Assembly: GCA_000310025.1 (NCBI GenBank)
Contig: FN649738.1
Location: forward strand, 622,346-686,345
Length of the DNA stretch: 64,000 nt
From: Ectocarpus siliculosus
Taxonomy: Eukaryota; Sar; Phaeophyceae; Ectocarpales; Ectocarpaceae
Direction: 5' to 3'
The position numbers and the translations under genes are program-made. This document shows positions 38,801 through 51,200 of the stretch, in pieces (position 1 is the stretch's first letter; every line of letters starts with the position of its first letter). The notes below the pieces were generated by a model. It saw only the letters and a program-made list of their open reading frames with translations. It ran no database searches and had not been told where the DNA came from.

Positions 38801-40358
38801 ATTAACATCGAACAAGGCCAGCGCGCCGCCGTTGTCCCCCCCAAAGTTGTGGCTGAAGTGCATGTTTCCATCCCAGGACACGGTCGATTCACCGGTGCCG
38901 TAGATGGCACCTCCATCAAACGAAGCGTTGTTGTAGGTGAACTCGGCGCTGCCTGCACCGCAGGACACGGGCGAATTATCCGTGTATATTGCTCCCCCGC
39001 TCCCTGCAGCGCTGTTAGATGTGAACTTGGCTCCGCCTCCATCCCAGGACACGGGCGAAACATCAAACGCGTACATTGCACCTCCATTCCCTGCAGCATT
39101 GTTAGAGGTGAACTCGGTCCCATCGCCGTACCAGGACACGAGCGACGAAGAAAACGCATATATTGCACCTCCATGATCTGTAGCAGCGTTGTTCAAGGTG
39201 AACTCGGTCCTGTCGCCATCCCAGGACACGGCCGAAGAAATATCCGCGAAGATCGCACCACCACGGCCTGCGGCGTTGAAGGTGAACAGAGTGCCATCAC
39301 CATCCCAGGACACATTCGAACTGGAAGCGTGGATAGCACCTCCTTCTTCGTCAGCGGAGTTCGAGCTAAACTCGGTGCCGTCACCGTTCCAGGAAATGTT
39401 GGAAGTAAGAGACGCGAAGATTGCACCTCCATCGACGCCAGCGGAGTTGAAGCTGAACTGGGTGCCGTCGCCATCCCAGGACACGGTCGATTCGCCACTG
39501 GTGTAGATTGCACCTCCGTCAACGTCAGCGGAGTTGAAGCTGAACTGGGTGCCGTCGCCATCCCAGGACACGGTCGATCCAAACGCGAAGATTACGCCCC
39601 CTTCCAGGCCGGCGTTGTTAGAGGCGAACTTGGTGTCATCACCATCCCAGGACACGCTCGAGCCAAGAGCGTAGATGACACCTCCGGAAACTTCAGCGGA
39701 GTTGGAGATGAGCTCGGTGCTGTTGCTTTGCCAGAACACGTTCGAAGCAAGCGAAACTATTGCACCTCCCCAGTCAGCGGAGTTATTCCTGAACTGGGTG
39801 CCGTCGCTATACCAGGACACCGTCGAAGCAATCGCGCAGATTGCCCCCCCAAACACGTCAGCGCGGTTGGACCTGAACAGCGTGCCGTCGCCATCCCAGG
39901 ACAAGGTCGAAGAATTCGTGAAGATTGCACCTCCAAAATTGCTGGCGGAGTTGGAGATGAACGATACGTTTCCGCCAAACGAGACACTCGACTGTTCCGC
40001 ATAGATCGCCCCGCCGTCGGAATACCTGCCGTTCAATAAGGTCACGTCCGAGAGGTGTAGGCTCGAACCCCCGTCTACGTAGAACAATCGGGTGGTGTCT
40101 TGTCCATCGGCAATTGCGCTTGGTCCAGCCCCAGTGATGTTGAGGGATGTGCCATTCGTGACACGGATTGTTTCATTAACGAAGACTTCCCCGTCCGCTG
40201 AAGTCACCATTCGAGCTTTGAAGGGAGGCCGCCAGAGTAGCCGCGTCTTTGGTGCTGCGGACGGCACAAGGGCTGGCGGCGAAGCTGCAAGTCTGAAGTC
40301 CTTGGCCCCGAGCGATTTCGGCTAGAAGGCCCATGCACACGACCTTGGACACGCCCAT
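35841..40358 (-). pseudogene. Pmp-like beta-helix and multi-pass membrane protein gene, disrupted
   Basis: It resembles the polymorphic-membrane-protein-like surface proteins of brown algae. Exons: 40358-38485, 38287-38103, 37735-37447, 37303-37041, 36830-35841. The start at 40358 gives a signal-like leader. Then come about 17 repeats of ~28 residues (pattern SWDGDGTxFxxNSAxxxGGAIYA), expected to form a beta-helix outside the cell. A Cys-rich EGF-like part follows (about 37735-37200, with CAVCETGYAPSLAHTC). After it come roughly seven to eight membrane helices through 35841. Two lesions are visible. Near 40190-40205 the leader frame (SSNGDFS) must shift one base to enter the repeat frame (DGEVFVNETI). 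A TAG at 37145-37143 interrupts otherwise continuous coding (YMLST-stop-HEEGIVGCF). Exon lengths sum to 3601 nt, one over a multiple of three. Either a young pseudogene or sequence errors. Confidence 0.8.
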
Positions 40359-41039
40359 CTGCGCCAAAGACAGTTGAGTGGAAGGATAGGAGCTTGTCGG
40401 GCATCACTGAATTCTTTGAGGCTGTTTTGTACCAAACAACCTGGTGTTTCGGCAGAACAGCTAGAAAAGAAAATGCAAGATGGGGCAGGTATGACAAAAA
40501 AAAAGAGAACGGAAAAAATAGAAAGCAGACGGACTCTTGCCCGCAAGCATCCGAACGCAAAGGAGAAGAGGGGGAGGAGTAGAGAACACGGCCACAAGGA
40601 TATAAGTACGGAGGAGGAAGCGAGAGTACGAAGACTAGGAAACAGACAGAGAGAGAGCAAGCGCATCGCCGGTCTGCGGAGGCCCTGTTCAACCTCATCG
40701 GGGGGTGGCGACGTACGTCGTAGACGCTAACGACCGGGAGGCCCGATTGAGGACGTCTGTGGGCTGATGATGCACCTGGGGTAAACGGCGCCAAAAAATC
40801 GGCGCTATATTACTTCACGGAGCACGGGGTTCTAGGGCGGGAGCGGCGTTTCTGTGATGCGTTGCTGCGGAACTTCAGCAAGGACCTCGATGTTTGGACC
40901 ACCTTAGTTACCCCTAGAGCGCTGGCGGAGAAAACGAAGGAGGGGGGTGGGGTAATGGCGTTGAGGGACATCCCGCTGCCGCGGCATTTGCCAATAGTTT
41001 CTGGATGCCGTCCCTGGCGTTGGTGGCAGCGACCATTAG
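40359..41039. other. Upstream flank of the Pmp-like gene with a coding-like fragment
   Basis: Mostly featureless. A plus frame from about 40755 to 41000 reads as plausible protein (ALYYFTEHGVLGRERRFCDA and onward), but it has no start, no clear splice borders and no recognised domain. It may be a lone exon, a gene relic or chance. Confidence 0.25.
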
Positions 41040-41380
41040 CGCGAGGGGGGGGGGGGGTCTTGCCGCCGGGGAAGGAACACCTTCCCCCAGAAAAGCAGCT
41101 GAAGTGCCCACCGTGGCGGGTGTTGGCACCGTGGCNNNNNNNNNNNNNNNNNNNNNNNNNNNNNNNNNNNNNNNNNNNNNNNNNNNNNNNNNNNNNNNNN
41201 NNNNNNNNNNNNNNNNNNNNNNNNNNNNNNNNNNNCGCCCTGGGTGTGGGGGGCGGGGCCCTTTAGCGGGGGGGGGGGGGGGGGTGCAGCGGCGGGGGAG
41301 GGAGCACGTGCCGCGAGAAAGGCAGCGGAGGTGCCAGCCGTGGCGGGGGTGGGCACGGTGGCGGGGCATACGGCGGGGCC
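41040..41380. repeat. G-rich tandem repeat flanking an assembly gap
   Basis: The sequences on both sides of the gap are alike: a run of 12-18 G, a CCGGGGAAGGAACA- or GGGGGAGGGAGCA-like block, then a shared GTGGCGGG...GGCACCGTGGC segment. At least two ~95-bp units are visible, and more probably lie in the gap. Such G-runs explain why assembly failed here. Confidence 0.65.
41136..41235. other. Assembly gap, exactly 100 N
   Basis: One hundred undetermined bases; a round number usually marks a gap of unknown size. Confidence 0.99.
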
Positions 41381-42600
41381 AAGAGCGTACCCGGCGGAGC
41401 CCGGAAGGAACGGGCAATAGCCGAAGACAGAATACGCGATGTACAAGGAGGACCATGTACCGAATGGGTAACCCGTGCCGGCATCGGCACTCAGAAGGGG
41501 GGGGCACCGGAAAGGGCCTCATCGCCCACACGGCCATGGCCATAGATCCGCCGACAGCTGGCTGCAACCACGCGGGCAAGCTATGATCGATTGTGCACAG
41601 CTCACAATGATAGCTTGTATGGCACTCACAGACAATCTCCGCCTCTAGAATTCTGGCCGTGACCTGCCACGTGGCACACACGTAGAAGGGGGTATGCCTG
41701 CTTGCTGCACAGCAGTGCGAGGCTTTGTGTTGGGGCACCCCAGACCTCGATATTCTATTTGTTCACACCACATAGTAGCTCGTATAGCAGACACAGAGCA
41801 GACACAGACAAGCTTTGCGTCTAGAAAATTGAGCACAAGCAGACGGTACTTTTTCTTACGCGGAAACGGGTGACTCTCCGTGAACGAAGAAAAAAACGGC
41901 ATGCAGAGCAAATTCAAGCGGCAGCACGATGAAGCAACAAGCGCCTCTGGCTGAGTGTTCTTGTTACCCACGTACTGTTCGTGTTTCGGAATGCGATACC
42001 ACTGTAATGCCTAAAGGACGTAGTGTGGACGTATTATGGAGAAACCTACACACCCCTGCAATCTAGTCTACGGGTTTAGTATGCCAAACTAAATCCTGCT
42101 TGTACAATGAATGGTATTGCACAGGTTTTAGAATGCGACATGCCTAACAAGAAGAGTAGGTTTTACTTCGACATCGATGCACCGAATTTCTTTTTTGGGT
42201 ACTTCGTACTTCGAGTATCTTTTTTAAGGGAAGAGGGTACACCGCCGCAACCCTCCCCCCCAAACGCCAAACAAAGTCCAATGTAAAAAAGCATGCTATT
42301 TTCTACCATATCAAAAGGGGCACTCTGTCTAATATCGGGGGTTGTGGTGCATCTGCGTGCCCCCTAGCCATGTACGCTCAGCTCGTGCGCGCCCGCCGCG
42401 CTGCACTCTGTCTTGCGTACCTTGACGACGAGAGCGAGAGCATGATCAAGACACAGGGGGGATCATAGGCCAAGCCCAGACTGATGCGTCGCAAGAGTAG
42501 CCGAAAATGTTCCCCGACACCTGAGTATAGACGTAGACGCGGAGTCCAGCGAAGAGAGTGAGAGGGGCAGTGAGGGAGAGTGGCGGGGGTGGGGGTAGGG
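41381..42600. other. Intergenic stretch, nothing recognised
   Basis: No exon chain, RNA gene or inverted repeat was recognised. Composition becomes AT-richer from about 41980 to 42330. Confidence 0.4.
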
Positions 42601-42630
42601 GTAGGGAGAAGACGGAGGGGGAAGCGGACG

Positions 42631-42720
42631 AAGAGGAGGAGGAGGAGGAGGAGGAGGAGGAGGAGGAGGAGGAGGAGGAGGAGGTGAAGGAGGAGGAGGA
42701 GGAGGAGGAGAAGGAAGAGA
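42631..42720. repeat. (GAG)n microsatellite
   Basis: About 90 bp of GAG/GGA triplets with few interruptions. The poly-Glu and poly-Ser frames it opens on the two strands are by-products of the repeat. Confidence 0.9.
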
Positions 42721-44879
42721 AGCCCGACGTACGCTCGAGGAGGCGTAAACGCACCCCGAACCAGCGTTGTGTTGGCGCAATACTGCCCCAGGCTTTTAAT
42801 ATCACTCAGAACTCATTCGCGGATGTGGTGTGGATGATGTGGGTGATGGTCGTGTGGTTCCAAACAACACGATCATAGCGAAGGCACCTGAAGCGCATTG
42901 TTGCCGCACGGCAGTGTTTCATCTGCGTGCGACAGGTTAAACAGGGTAGACGTGCCTTATTGAACGCAGCCGATGAAAAAGATGGCAGAAAAAACGTTAA
43001 GTACCACGTAAAAAAAGAAAAACTCAAATTGTACCCTCCCGGGGAGATTTTAGGTGTGCAGGCAGCTTGTTCGTTGTTTTTTTTTTTTTCTTGATATGAC
43101 ACAACGAATCCATCTCTATCAAAGAAAAGAGTCAGAGACAGATTAGCAATGAATTCATTGCGTCGGAAAAAGCTACCTGTATGTCTACGATTTCCCAGAC
43201 AGCATATAGGGACATCTCCCCTGCGGGAAACAGGCTCAACAAAACAGTTTAGTAGCTGTCTTGTGTGTCTCATATATGTTGGGAAGGCGCAGAAGAAAGG
43301 TGTTGGGTACTGTTGGGTCGTCGGACGCTTTATGTGTGGCACCCTGTTAGTCGTAGGGCATGCAATCTCTCTCAGTTTTCAAACGTATTTATTTTCAGTG
43401 TGGTACGCATATGTACGGAGTATGCATACGTGCGGACACATTTCGGAGTTTGTACGGACACACGGGAGTGGTCTCACCATCTTCTTACCGTGTTGTGTAA
43501 TTTCGTGTCGTTCAATGTGCGAAGGGCACGGGAGAACATTCTCTCATCATTGCCTCCTGACGTGGTCGCCGATAGAGGCGTGTGGTTGAGGTTTCATCAC
43601 CGACATGTGGGTGTGTGTGTGTTAAATGCAGTGGGTATGGTTACCTATCTCGCCCGTGTGTAGGCAGAAGGTATGGCTACCTCTCCCATTTGTAGGCAGC
43701 GTGGACCACAAGTAAGTAAAGACAGAGTTTATCATTTCATGCATGGTACATCATTTGAATTTGGCATGGGAGGAATGAGAGGTTGTTCTAGATTGTAAGC
43801 AATTTTGACGGTGTATGGGCAGGGGGAGTACTCCCTGTGTCCATGTTGTGCCCAGATGTTGTCGCATCAGTTGGCAGCACGTGTCATGGACAGGTAGACG
43901 TGGAAGGGCGGCAACAGGTGAAGGCAGCAGCAGTATGTTGTGCATGGTGGCATGTTGGGCTTGTACATAACGCAGTCCATCTTCGACCACACACAAAGGA
44001 GTTTATTCGTACCTGTGGGGATTTTTCGAAGTCCTGGGTCAGCCAAGAGCAGCAGCAAGGAGTAGACGCAGTGCAGTATACTACTACCGCTTTACAGTTC
44101 GTCCTCCTCAAGTCCTATCGGAGATTATTAGTATCGCACAACGGCTGGATCCGAAATGCCGGCTAGCTCCGCAATCCAAGAGAGGTGGGTGCTCCTCTCA
44201 GCAGATAGATGTGTCTGGCTGGCTCTTTGAAGTGCAGATTTCTGGTTCAGCGGAATTTGTCGGCATTCCCAGTTTTTCCGTTGTTACCTGGGTGTATGGG
44301 AATTTTTATGAAAGGTGCACAGAAATCGATTATCCTAATTGCAAGGGACACGTTTCATTTTCAGTGTTCCCCCTTGCGGTTTCGACGGTCAAATATGCGG
44401 TTGCCCACAGATTTTCGCACCGCTCTAAGCTATCAGGTTCCTAATGAAGTATGTGTGTGCAGTGTTGGTACCGCAAAAAGCAATTTAAACGGGATTTTTA
44501 CGTCATTAATTACATACAGGCGTTCTTATTTTTCACATAGACATCACGGTGTACGAACACAACATAACAACACTTCAGGAAATGCTCAGCAAAGGAACGA
44601 AACACTTCCCAATAAAGCAAAACACAATCAAAACAAAAGCAGCACATGATAGCACGCAAGCTAATCTACCAAGAATAGTCCTTCGTATCTATTCGCTTCC
44701 AAATATCCAGCTCCACTTTCTTCCATGCGAATTCCGCACCGTAGGTGCATTTATACCCACAATGTTTGCAGTCACTGGCGAGGTACGAAATAAGGTTACA
44801 TGATATTGTGTAAAGTATTACGTATAAGTCCACTAGAATAGTAACGTGCAAGCATGTTAGCCATCAATCTGGCTGTGGC
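42721..44879. other. Intergenic region, AT-richer
   Basis: No gene recognised. It contains one copy of a dispersed repeat (43083-43232). Base composition falls towards the AT-rich reverse transcriptase relic that follows. Confidence 0.4.
43083..43232 (+). repeat. Dispersed repeat, copy 1
   Basis: About 150 bp starting CTTGATATGACACAACGAA after a T-run and ending GGGACATCTCCCCTGCGGG. A copy with roughly 90% identity lies at 56741-56886 in the same orientation. No coding potential; probably a fragment of a transposable element. Confidence 0.85.
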
Positions 44880-46712
44880 AGCTTGAAAAAATCGAATATC
44901 AGTACATCTAATCGCAAATCGGCATATATATTTGACAGTGTAACGTCGACATTTTACACCTAGTAGACAACACTGTTTCCCAATTCGGGAATGCCCGATA
45001 TTGCTTCAATGTAGCCATATGTTGGCGCTTATTATACATACCAATACAAGTCTTACCAGGAACGTCTTGCCCTATTTGCATATCCAGAAAGTGTGCTGAT
45101 TCCCCACACCATCACCATCCATATCTAGCACCATCGTTGGGTACATACCACCATACATATTGATTACCCTCCTTATTATAAATAATATCTTCAAATGTTG
45201 ATCCAGTCTGGTTGCCATATCGCCCTGTAAAAATGTCATCTATATACCGTTTTGTACCAATGCTATACTGCTCAATCAATTCAAATTGATACAACGGTGT
45301 AGTCCCAGCTTGTTTAGCAATTAAATACTCCACCATGTCCTTCAAAAAATCGATTCATGCATAAATGCAAAAATATTCGCTAGTTCGGGAGCTGGTGCCG
45401 TTCCCATAAAGATACTAGAGGCTTGTTGGTACATGCCGTTCCCAAATTGTACAAATCCTTCATCCAAAATAAAATCTATCCATTTACAGACCCGTTCCCA
45501 TCCAATGTAATTCGCTCGACCTCTACTAGACGTTACGTTGCTCGGGTTTTCCTTCGACCAACCGATGTCTCTAACAAATGGTGTCTTATTATCAATACCC
45601 CATCTCAACCTCATAGATTTAAACCCATGTCTCTCAGCTTGGTGTTCAGACGACAATTAATTTTAAAGCTTCCCTCAATTTTTCCTTCAATGGTACTACA
45701 GGGATATTAGGGTACATACCAACGAAGTCAAATGTTTGGAAAACATGCGCATCAGTACATCCATCCCTCCATTTGTGCTCGAATATCGACATCTTGCGCT
45801 ACTTCTAGAATACTTTCCCCGCTAGAGGTAATCCAACATTCCGTGGCAGCAATACCAACCTTTGCGCATTCTTCACGCAAGATCTTGTGTAAACAAGGCC
45901 GGATACCAACCAGAACTGCGCTAACTACCTTAGCCACCCCTTCTGTTATCGTACCGCAATAAGCTGTAATAATGCCACGTGTCGCTACAAACGGCTTATT
46001 ATATAGTTTAGCAGTGAGGTATCGCGGGGGTAACTTCTCAGTGTTTTCATACTGGGTGTCACCGTCCTCATCTTTGTACTGCCGCTGTGGGATGGGCAAC
46101 TTTTCATCTACCAAAAATTATGTTGTCGGTCAATGGTCGTCTGTTTCACCAACTCCAACTCTCCGTGTACTGTCCTATACCCGGTCCTTCAAGTTCTGCT
46201 TTGGCTAACCTAATATATATAGCACGCCTTACATGTGATACAAATGCAGTTGGCCGCTTTGTCGACTCTCGTAATCACCACCTTCTTGTGCAATTGTTGA
46301 AAGGATGTCCTAGCTGCAGCAAAATCTATGTGGCCTGTAAGAGGCTTAGGAACCTCCCCCTTGTCCGCGTCAGCCACTTTTTGTTCTATCGCGTCGTACA
46401 AAGCATCCTCCCAGTCCTCAATGTCACCGCGTGGCACTTTGGGAGTTCGGGATAATAACAATTTTCCGTGCACCCGCCCGATTTGTTTTTTCGCCGCATT
46501 TTATCGCCTGTGTGTTGTTGTGCTGTTGGTGTTTGTGTTCGTTGTGTTGTGATCCTGTTGCTGCATTTACCGTACATGAGTTCTGGTGTGTGTGTCCGGG
46601 CTGCGAATTGTTCAGGATCGCACACGTGGGAGTCGTAGCCCGGGGGTGCGCGTTCGAAACACCCCACATCGCCGCCTTTGTAGTATTTCAAAATCGCACG
46701 GATCGGAGTCAT
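44880..46712 (-). mobile_element. Penelope-like reverse transcriptase relic, frameshifted
   Basis: Minus-strand frames spell reverse transcriptase blocks in the right order but in different frames. VVITRVDKAAN lies at the end of the frame 46473-46210. Motif A-like FDFVGMYPNIPV lies near 45740-45700. Motif B-like MGTAPAPELANIFAFMHES lies near 45400-45345. Catalytic YIDD is at about 45243-45232, and FLDMQIGQD lies at about 45100-45070. The MGxxxxPxLANxF and YxDD pairing and the FLD block fit Penelope-like elements better than LTR or LINE enzymes; this is inferred without a search. At least three frameshifts and stops make it inactive. No endonuclease domain or element ends were recognised. The region is clearly AT-richer than its surroundings. 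Confidence 0.65.
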
Positions 46713-48201
46713 CGCACGGGGTGCGCGTTACGTTCTATTCGTGTTCCTCACAGGTATCGGGTTCATGGCACGTATCGGCGTCTTGGCACCCCTTCGCCCT
46801 ACACGTCTGGGGAGACGACAGCACAAGACCCGCATCCGGTACACGATGTGCACAACGCGGCACGATCGGTCCTCGATTCATTCTCTCACCGGAACAGCAG
46901 ACAGCAGATTCGCAGCTCTCGCGCCGTCTGATCTCGGTACCACGTGTGCATGTGTGTGTGACGTGCTAGGATGGAGAGGGGGAGGAAGCCTGTGAGGGAG
47001 CCGATGATCAACGCGCCTGATCTGTCACATGGCACAATAGTACAACGTGCACATGTATGATAATGTATAGGCACGTTTAAGCACAGAAAATTCGGTGTAC
47101 CTGCGAACTTTCTGAAAGAGAGAAAAGACGCCTCCTGATTGGATGATGCGGACAGTCCAGCCATGGGTGCACAGCTGCCTCGCCTGAGGAACTGAGGAGT
47201 CTTTGATCTAAAAGCCCACATGAAATGGCCACTCGATTATCGAGGGTCGTTTCGTAGGGATTGGTGGGTTGTTATATGCGCGAGGGATACTTGTTCCCCG
47301 AGGTCAACTTCGATGGTTCACGGGGGCCGTCGTAGTGTCGGCAGCTCGCATGATTGCGACCGTGCAAGCACACAAAATAATTAGATAATGAGGACATCGT
47401 CTAGTACATGTAGTCTAGTCTCTGTAGAGCAGGACGACAGTAAAGGGACGACGGCGGTCAGTATACCACGCATTCCTTCCGGGTAGGGGGGGCAATGAGC
47501 CAGTCGTTCGCGGGGACCGCGGTTGAAGTCCTCGTGGTATTCGTGGGATGGAGAACGCGAGGGCGCAGCGGCATGTACTGTAGGTCCGACGATACAAGCG
47601 CGATCGTCGGCGGCAAGTATTACTGTACTTTATGTGCGGGCGGTGCGGTGGCATCTTGTGCGCGTTTCGCGTTGGAACTGGTACCTGTAAATCACAGGAT
47701 CCTGCATCAATGTTATGTTGGACCGCGCCTGCGAAATGAAGCATGGGCGTCGCTGCACCTCTCCGACCAAGAGCCGTAGATGTACTTCCATCGATGAGCT
47801 TGAGCACGGGTAGACTATGCCTCAGAGCGGACACTGGATCCACGCATCTACAATACAAATACACGGTAGTAGCTGAGCCAAGAAGGCGGGCACTCAGTCC
47901 CAGTAATAAACCGAATGAAGCAAGATTATTTGCAACCGTGCAAGTTAGTACGTACCTCTGAACAGCAAAATGAGCGATTAGCTATTTTTGCCGTTTCGAG
48001 CTTGCCAGCAGGGTTGTGACCACAGTTATTTCTTTGTACCACCGCCGGCTTCAGTACGAGGATTTGTGCTCGCCAACATCGCGCTCTCTTCCAGGATACG
48101 GATGGTTACATGAACGTACACTATTTTCTAAGGAAACGATCAGATCCAGCCGTAAATCCTGGATGGCTCATGGCTCTGGTAAATACACAGCTTAGGTAAC
48201 C
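46713..48201. other. Intergenic region upstream of the retroelement relic
   Basis: No gene recognised. Two loosely similar ~40-bp segments (ATCGCAC...GGGGTGCGCGTT) occur near 46618-46655 and 46693-46730. The unknown gene ends at 48202, so its 3' UTR lies at the right edge. Confidence 0.35.
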
Positions 48202-51200
48202 CTATCCAACGTTATGTTCTGAGCGATCCTCAGTCCAGCCCATGAGACCCCGGTCATGGAACATTCCTCCGGCAGGACTGCCCAATCCAGGTGACCAGGC
48301 AGTAGAGCGGCACCATGGAGAGACGCGCGGACTGCTGTACATGCCCAAAGACGATGCAACGGGTGCACTTGCATCGAGACCAGCCTCGTTGCTGAGCCCA
48401 AACTCTGTGTCGGTGTGCCGATTTTTCGCTGAAGGGACAGGACTCCGTGGTTCTCTCGACAGACCATCGTAGCATCGCCCTCTGCCTCCAGCCCCGCCCA
48501 CCCGCAAGGATTTCTGCGAGACCGATCGCTTCATTATTTCCCTCGCCTCGCCCGTCGAGCCTCGCCGCCTCATGCTTCGTTCGCTTCCCTGGGTGACCCT
48601 TGAGGGTGGCTGCCGCTTCACCGTACAAACGCCGCCGGTAACATGCCTTCCTGCAGTAGGTGGCCCCACAATGTCGAATATATCATTCTCTTCGATGTCG
48701 CGCGTCGCGCTTTCTCTTTCGCACCCTCCGCCCGTGGTGCCCCTTCCACCACTCTGTCGGGTGTCCTCTCGTGCGGGTGATCGCGTGTTCATATTCGCCG
48801 CTTCCGGAGTGAAGGCGGAAAGCGGCCCTGTCGGCGTCTGCACCCCCTCTGCGAGCCTCGCTATTCGGTTTTGGACCCGACCTGGGGGAGAGTAGATCCA
48901 TCGGGCGTCTTGGTCCGGCGGTGGCACCGTTGGCTTTAAGCACGGTTCGCGGGCATGTTCATTGACCTGTGGCGGAGAAGGGTAAAATCGAATCGAGTGA
49001 AGGACTCCTTAGCGCTGAAGGGACAGGGAGAGGGGCTTCGGCTGGGATACGATTAAAAGGGGGGAGCTCGTGCGAGCATTTTGCTGAGACGTCAATATTA
49101 TTAGCATTCTCGCTCCGAAGTACGCGCTGTGTCTGAACACCTAGCCTTCCTTGAGTCAACAGCGCGACGCACTGTGCTTGATGGACGGCAAGTCGCTCAC
49201 AAGGACGGGGCGGACAAAAGAGTCAGAGGAGGTAGGAGAAACGGGGGAGACTCGCCTGCTGGCTCCATCCCAACGCTGGAGAGCTTCGGGCGCGCTTCAT
49301 GGACTCGATCCTGTTCGTCCCTTCCCCCTTCCGCAACACGTGCCTCTTGTCTCGCACCCTAGCGATGGCTCGTTCCTCGTTCTCCTGGATGGTTCGAAGC
49401 TGATCCGCGATGCAGGATTTCAGCGCCTCCATCTGCGTGAGAAGTGGCCGCGTTGAGGGAGCCTCTTAAGGGCCAATTCCTTGAGCACACAGGGTACGGT
49501 CGATTTTGTCTTTACGTCTAATCACTCTTGACGATCAGGCGAAGCCGTCATCGTAAGGGCCGGCTCTTGCCACGCGACACAGTGGCGATAAATGTGTGGC
49601 TGTTCTTGGCCAGCCGCTGTTGTTCTCGAGAGAAGACAAAACGTACCTTGACCCGCCGTTCGGTGGCTCGATTTATGGCTCCTGCTCGAACCACCTCCGA
49701 CCTCCTGGTCTCCGCTGCCCGCTGGCTCTCGACACGGGCATGGTCCACACAGTGCCTTTTCGCGGCGCAGGAAAATCGATGTGTTCGCAAATGTCACTAG
49801 GCTGTGGATGGGCTTGCAGCCAATGTTCGCGGTGTATTATTCTTGGCACGCGTTGTCGGCGATCAGGCGAGAAAACGAAGCAATTGCCCATATTCTATAA
49901 ACAGATGAACGCCGGCCTCCACTTGTCCAGGTCAAAGACGCCGCCTGCGTCCGGCGCGCTATTGATATCTTGAACAAATAGCGACGAAGTGCCGCATCCC
50001 TCTGATGAACCTATCTACATGCAGTAGCCTTGCCTTGCTCTTTCCTTTTGCTTTGCCTCGGCAATCCTGGCTTGTCGACATATGACCCCCGCGTTTCTTG
50101 CAAGCCTCGCCATCATCCCGGCCTCCGCTTCTCTCCTTCGACCAAACTCGGTGCGGCGGGATCGGAGCTGCACCGCCGCTTGCCGAGGTTGAACCAATCT
50201 AGGGTTCGCCGTATCAGAAACCTATTTTGTCGAGTCGTAGATATGACGAAAGGACTATGGGTGTTTATTCATGAACACGCTGTTTGGACGGCCATTGGTA
50301 CAGAAATCAGAAAGAAGGCGATAGTACATCGCACAGCAGCGTCATCAGCCCACGCATGCGAATGTGCTAACGGCCATTATGTCGACTGACGAACCACGCA
50401 CAAAGCTGTAGCATTGTCAAACCGCCGAGCTCTTTCGGCCAGAAAATGTGGTGTTGAGAATAAACCTCCTCCATCAATATCAAAACCGATGCGTAGGAGC
50501 AACCTTCTTCCAGAGCACCTGAGCACCTGTTCTTTCTCGAGGGGTATTTTTAACAGCCTCTCGTGCGTGCTCAGCGTCCATAGAGACGACCTCCCGCCTT
50601 CTTCGCCGCCAGGGTTTTTGCGGTCGCGCCGGCCTTGCGCTTTGATGTGATCCACTAAAATTGACGGGTCCAACGGCGGCATCACCTGTGTAACGTTTGT
50701 CAAATGTTAAGGCAATGCGACGAAGGGGCTCTAAGAAGCGTTCGGTGAACCAACAAGCGATGCCTCACGTTTGGCAGTGGAAGGTATTATCTGGCAACAT
50801 GGGCCGAGAAATGCGTTGGGGCAATTCTACGCGATTGATGTCGTCCATTTCGGTTGGATCTTGGCAAACAAATCCAACCAGGCTTCCAGAGCCTTAGGAG
50901 ACGCTACTGCTCATTGGTTCAGGGCGGTTCTTGTCGACATGAGCGAAGCAAGACTTTGGGCAAGCGTCCGGCAAGTAGTGCATACAACGACCAAGCACAC
51001 CCCCACCACTCATTCCGGCAACCCCTACGTGGCGCGCCCAGCTCAGCGGCGCGGCCCCACCTGCGGTCGCTCCCTCGTGATTGCTTCGTAGTCCAGCGAA
51101 ACGGCCGCGTGCCGCTTCCTGCGAAGCACGCCGTAGCTGTCTGCGCCGGGGCTCCTCGGCGGGCAGTTCCCCAACCTCCCGCCCACCGCGTGAGTATCCC

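Noticed and set aside
38522-40039. 505-codon plus-strand open frame
   Set aside because: It is the mirror of the Pmp repeat exon on the other strand. The minus frame has the recognisable GGAIYA repeats and proper splice sites.
42446-42878. Poly-Ser and poly-Glu frames on both strands
   Set aside because: Both come from the (GAG)n microsatellite; no domain and no exon context.
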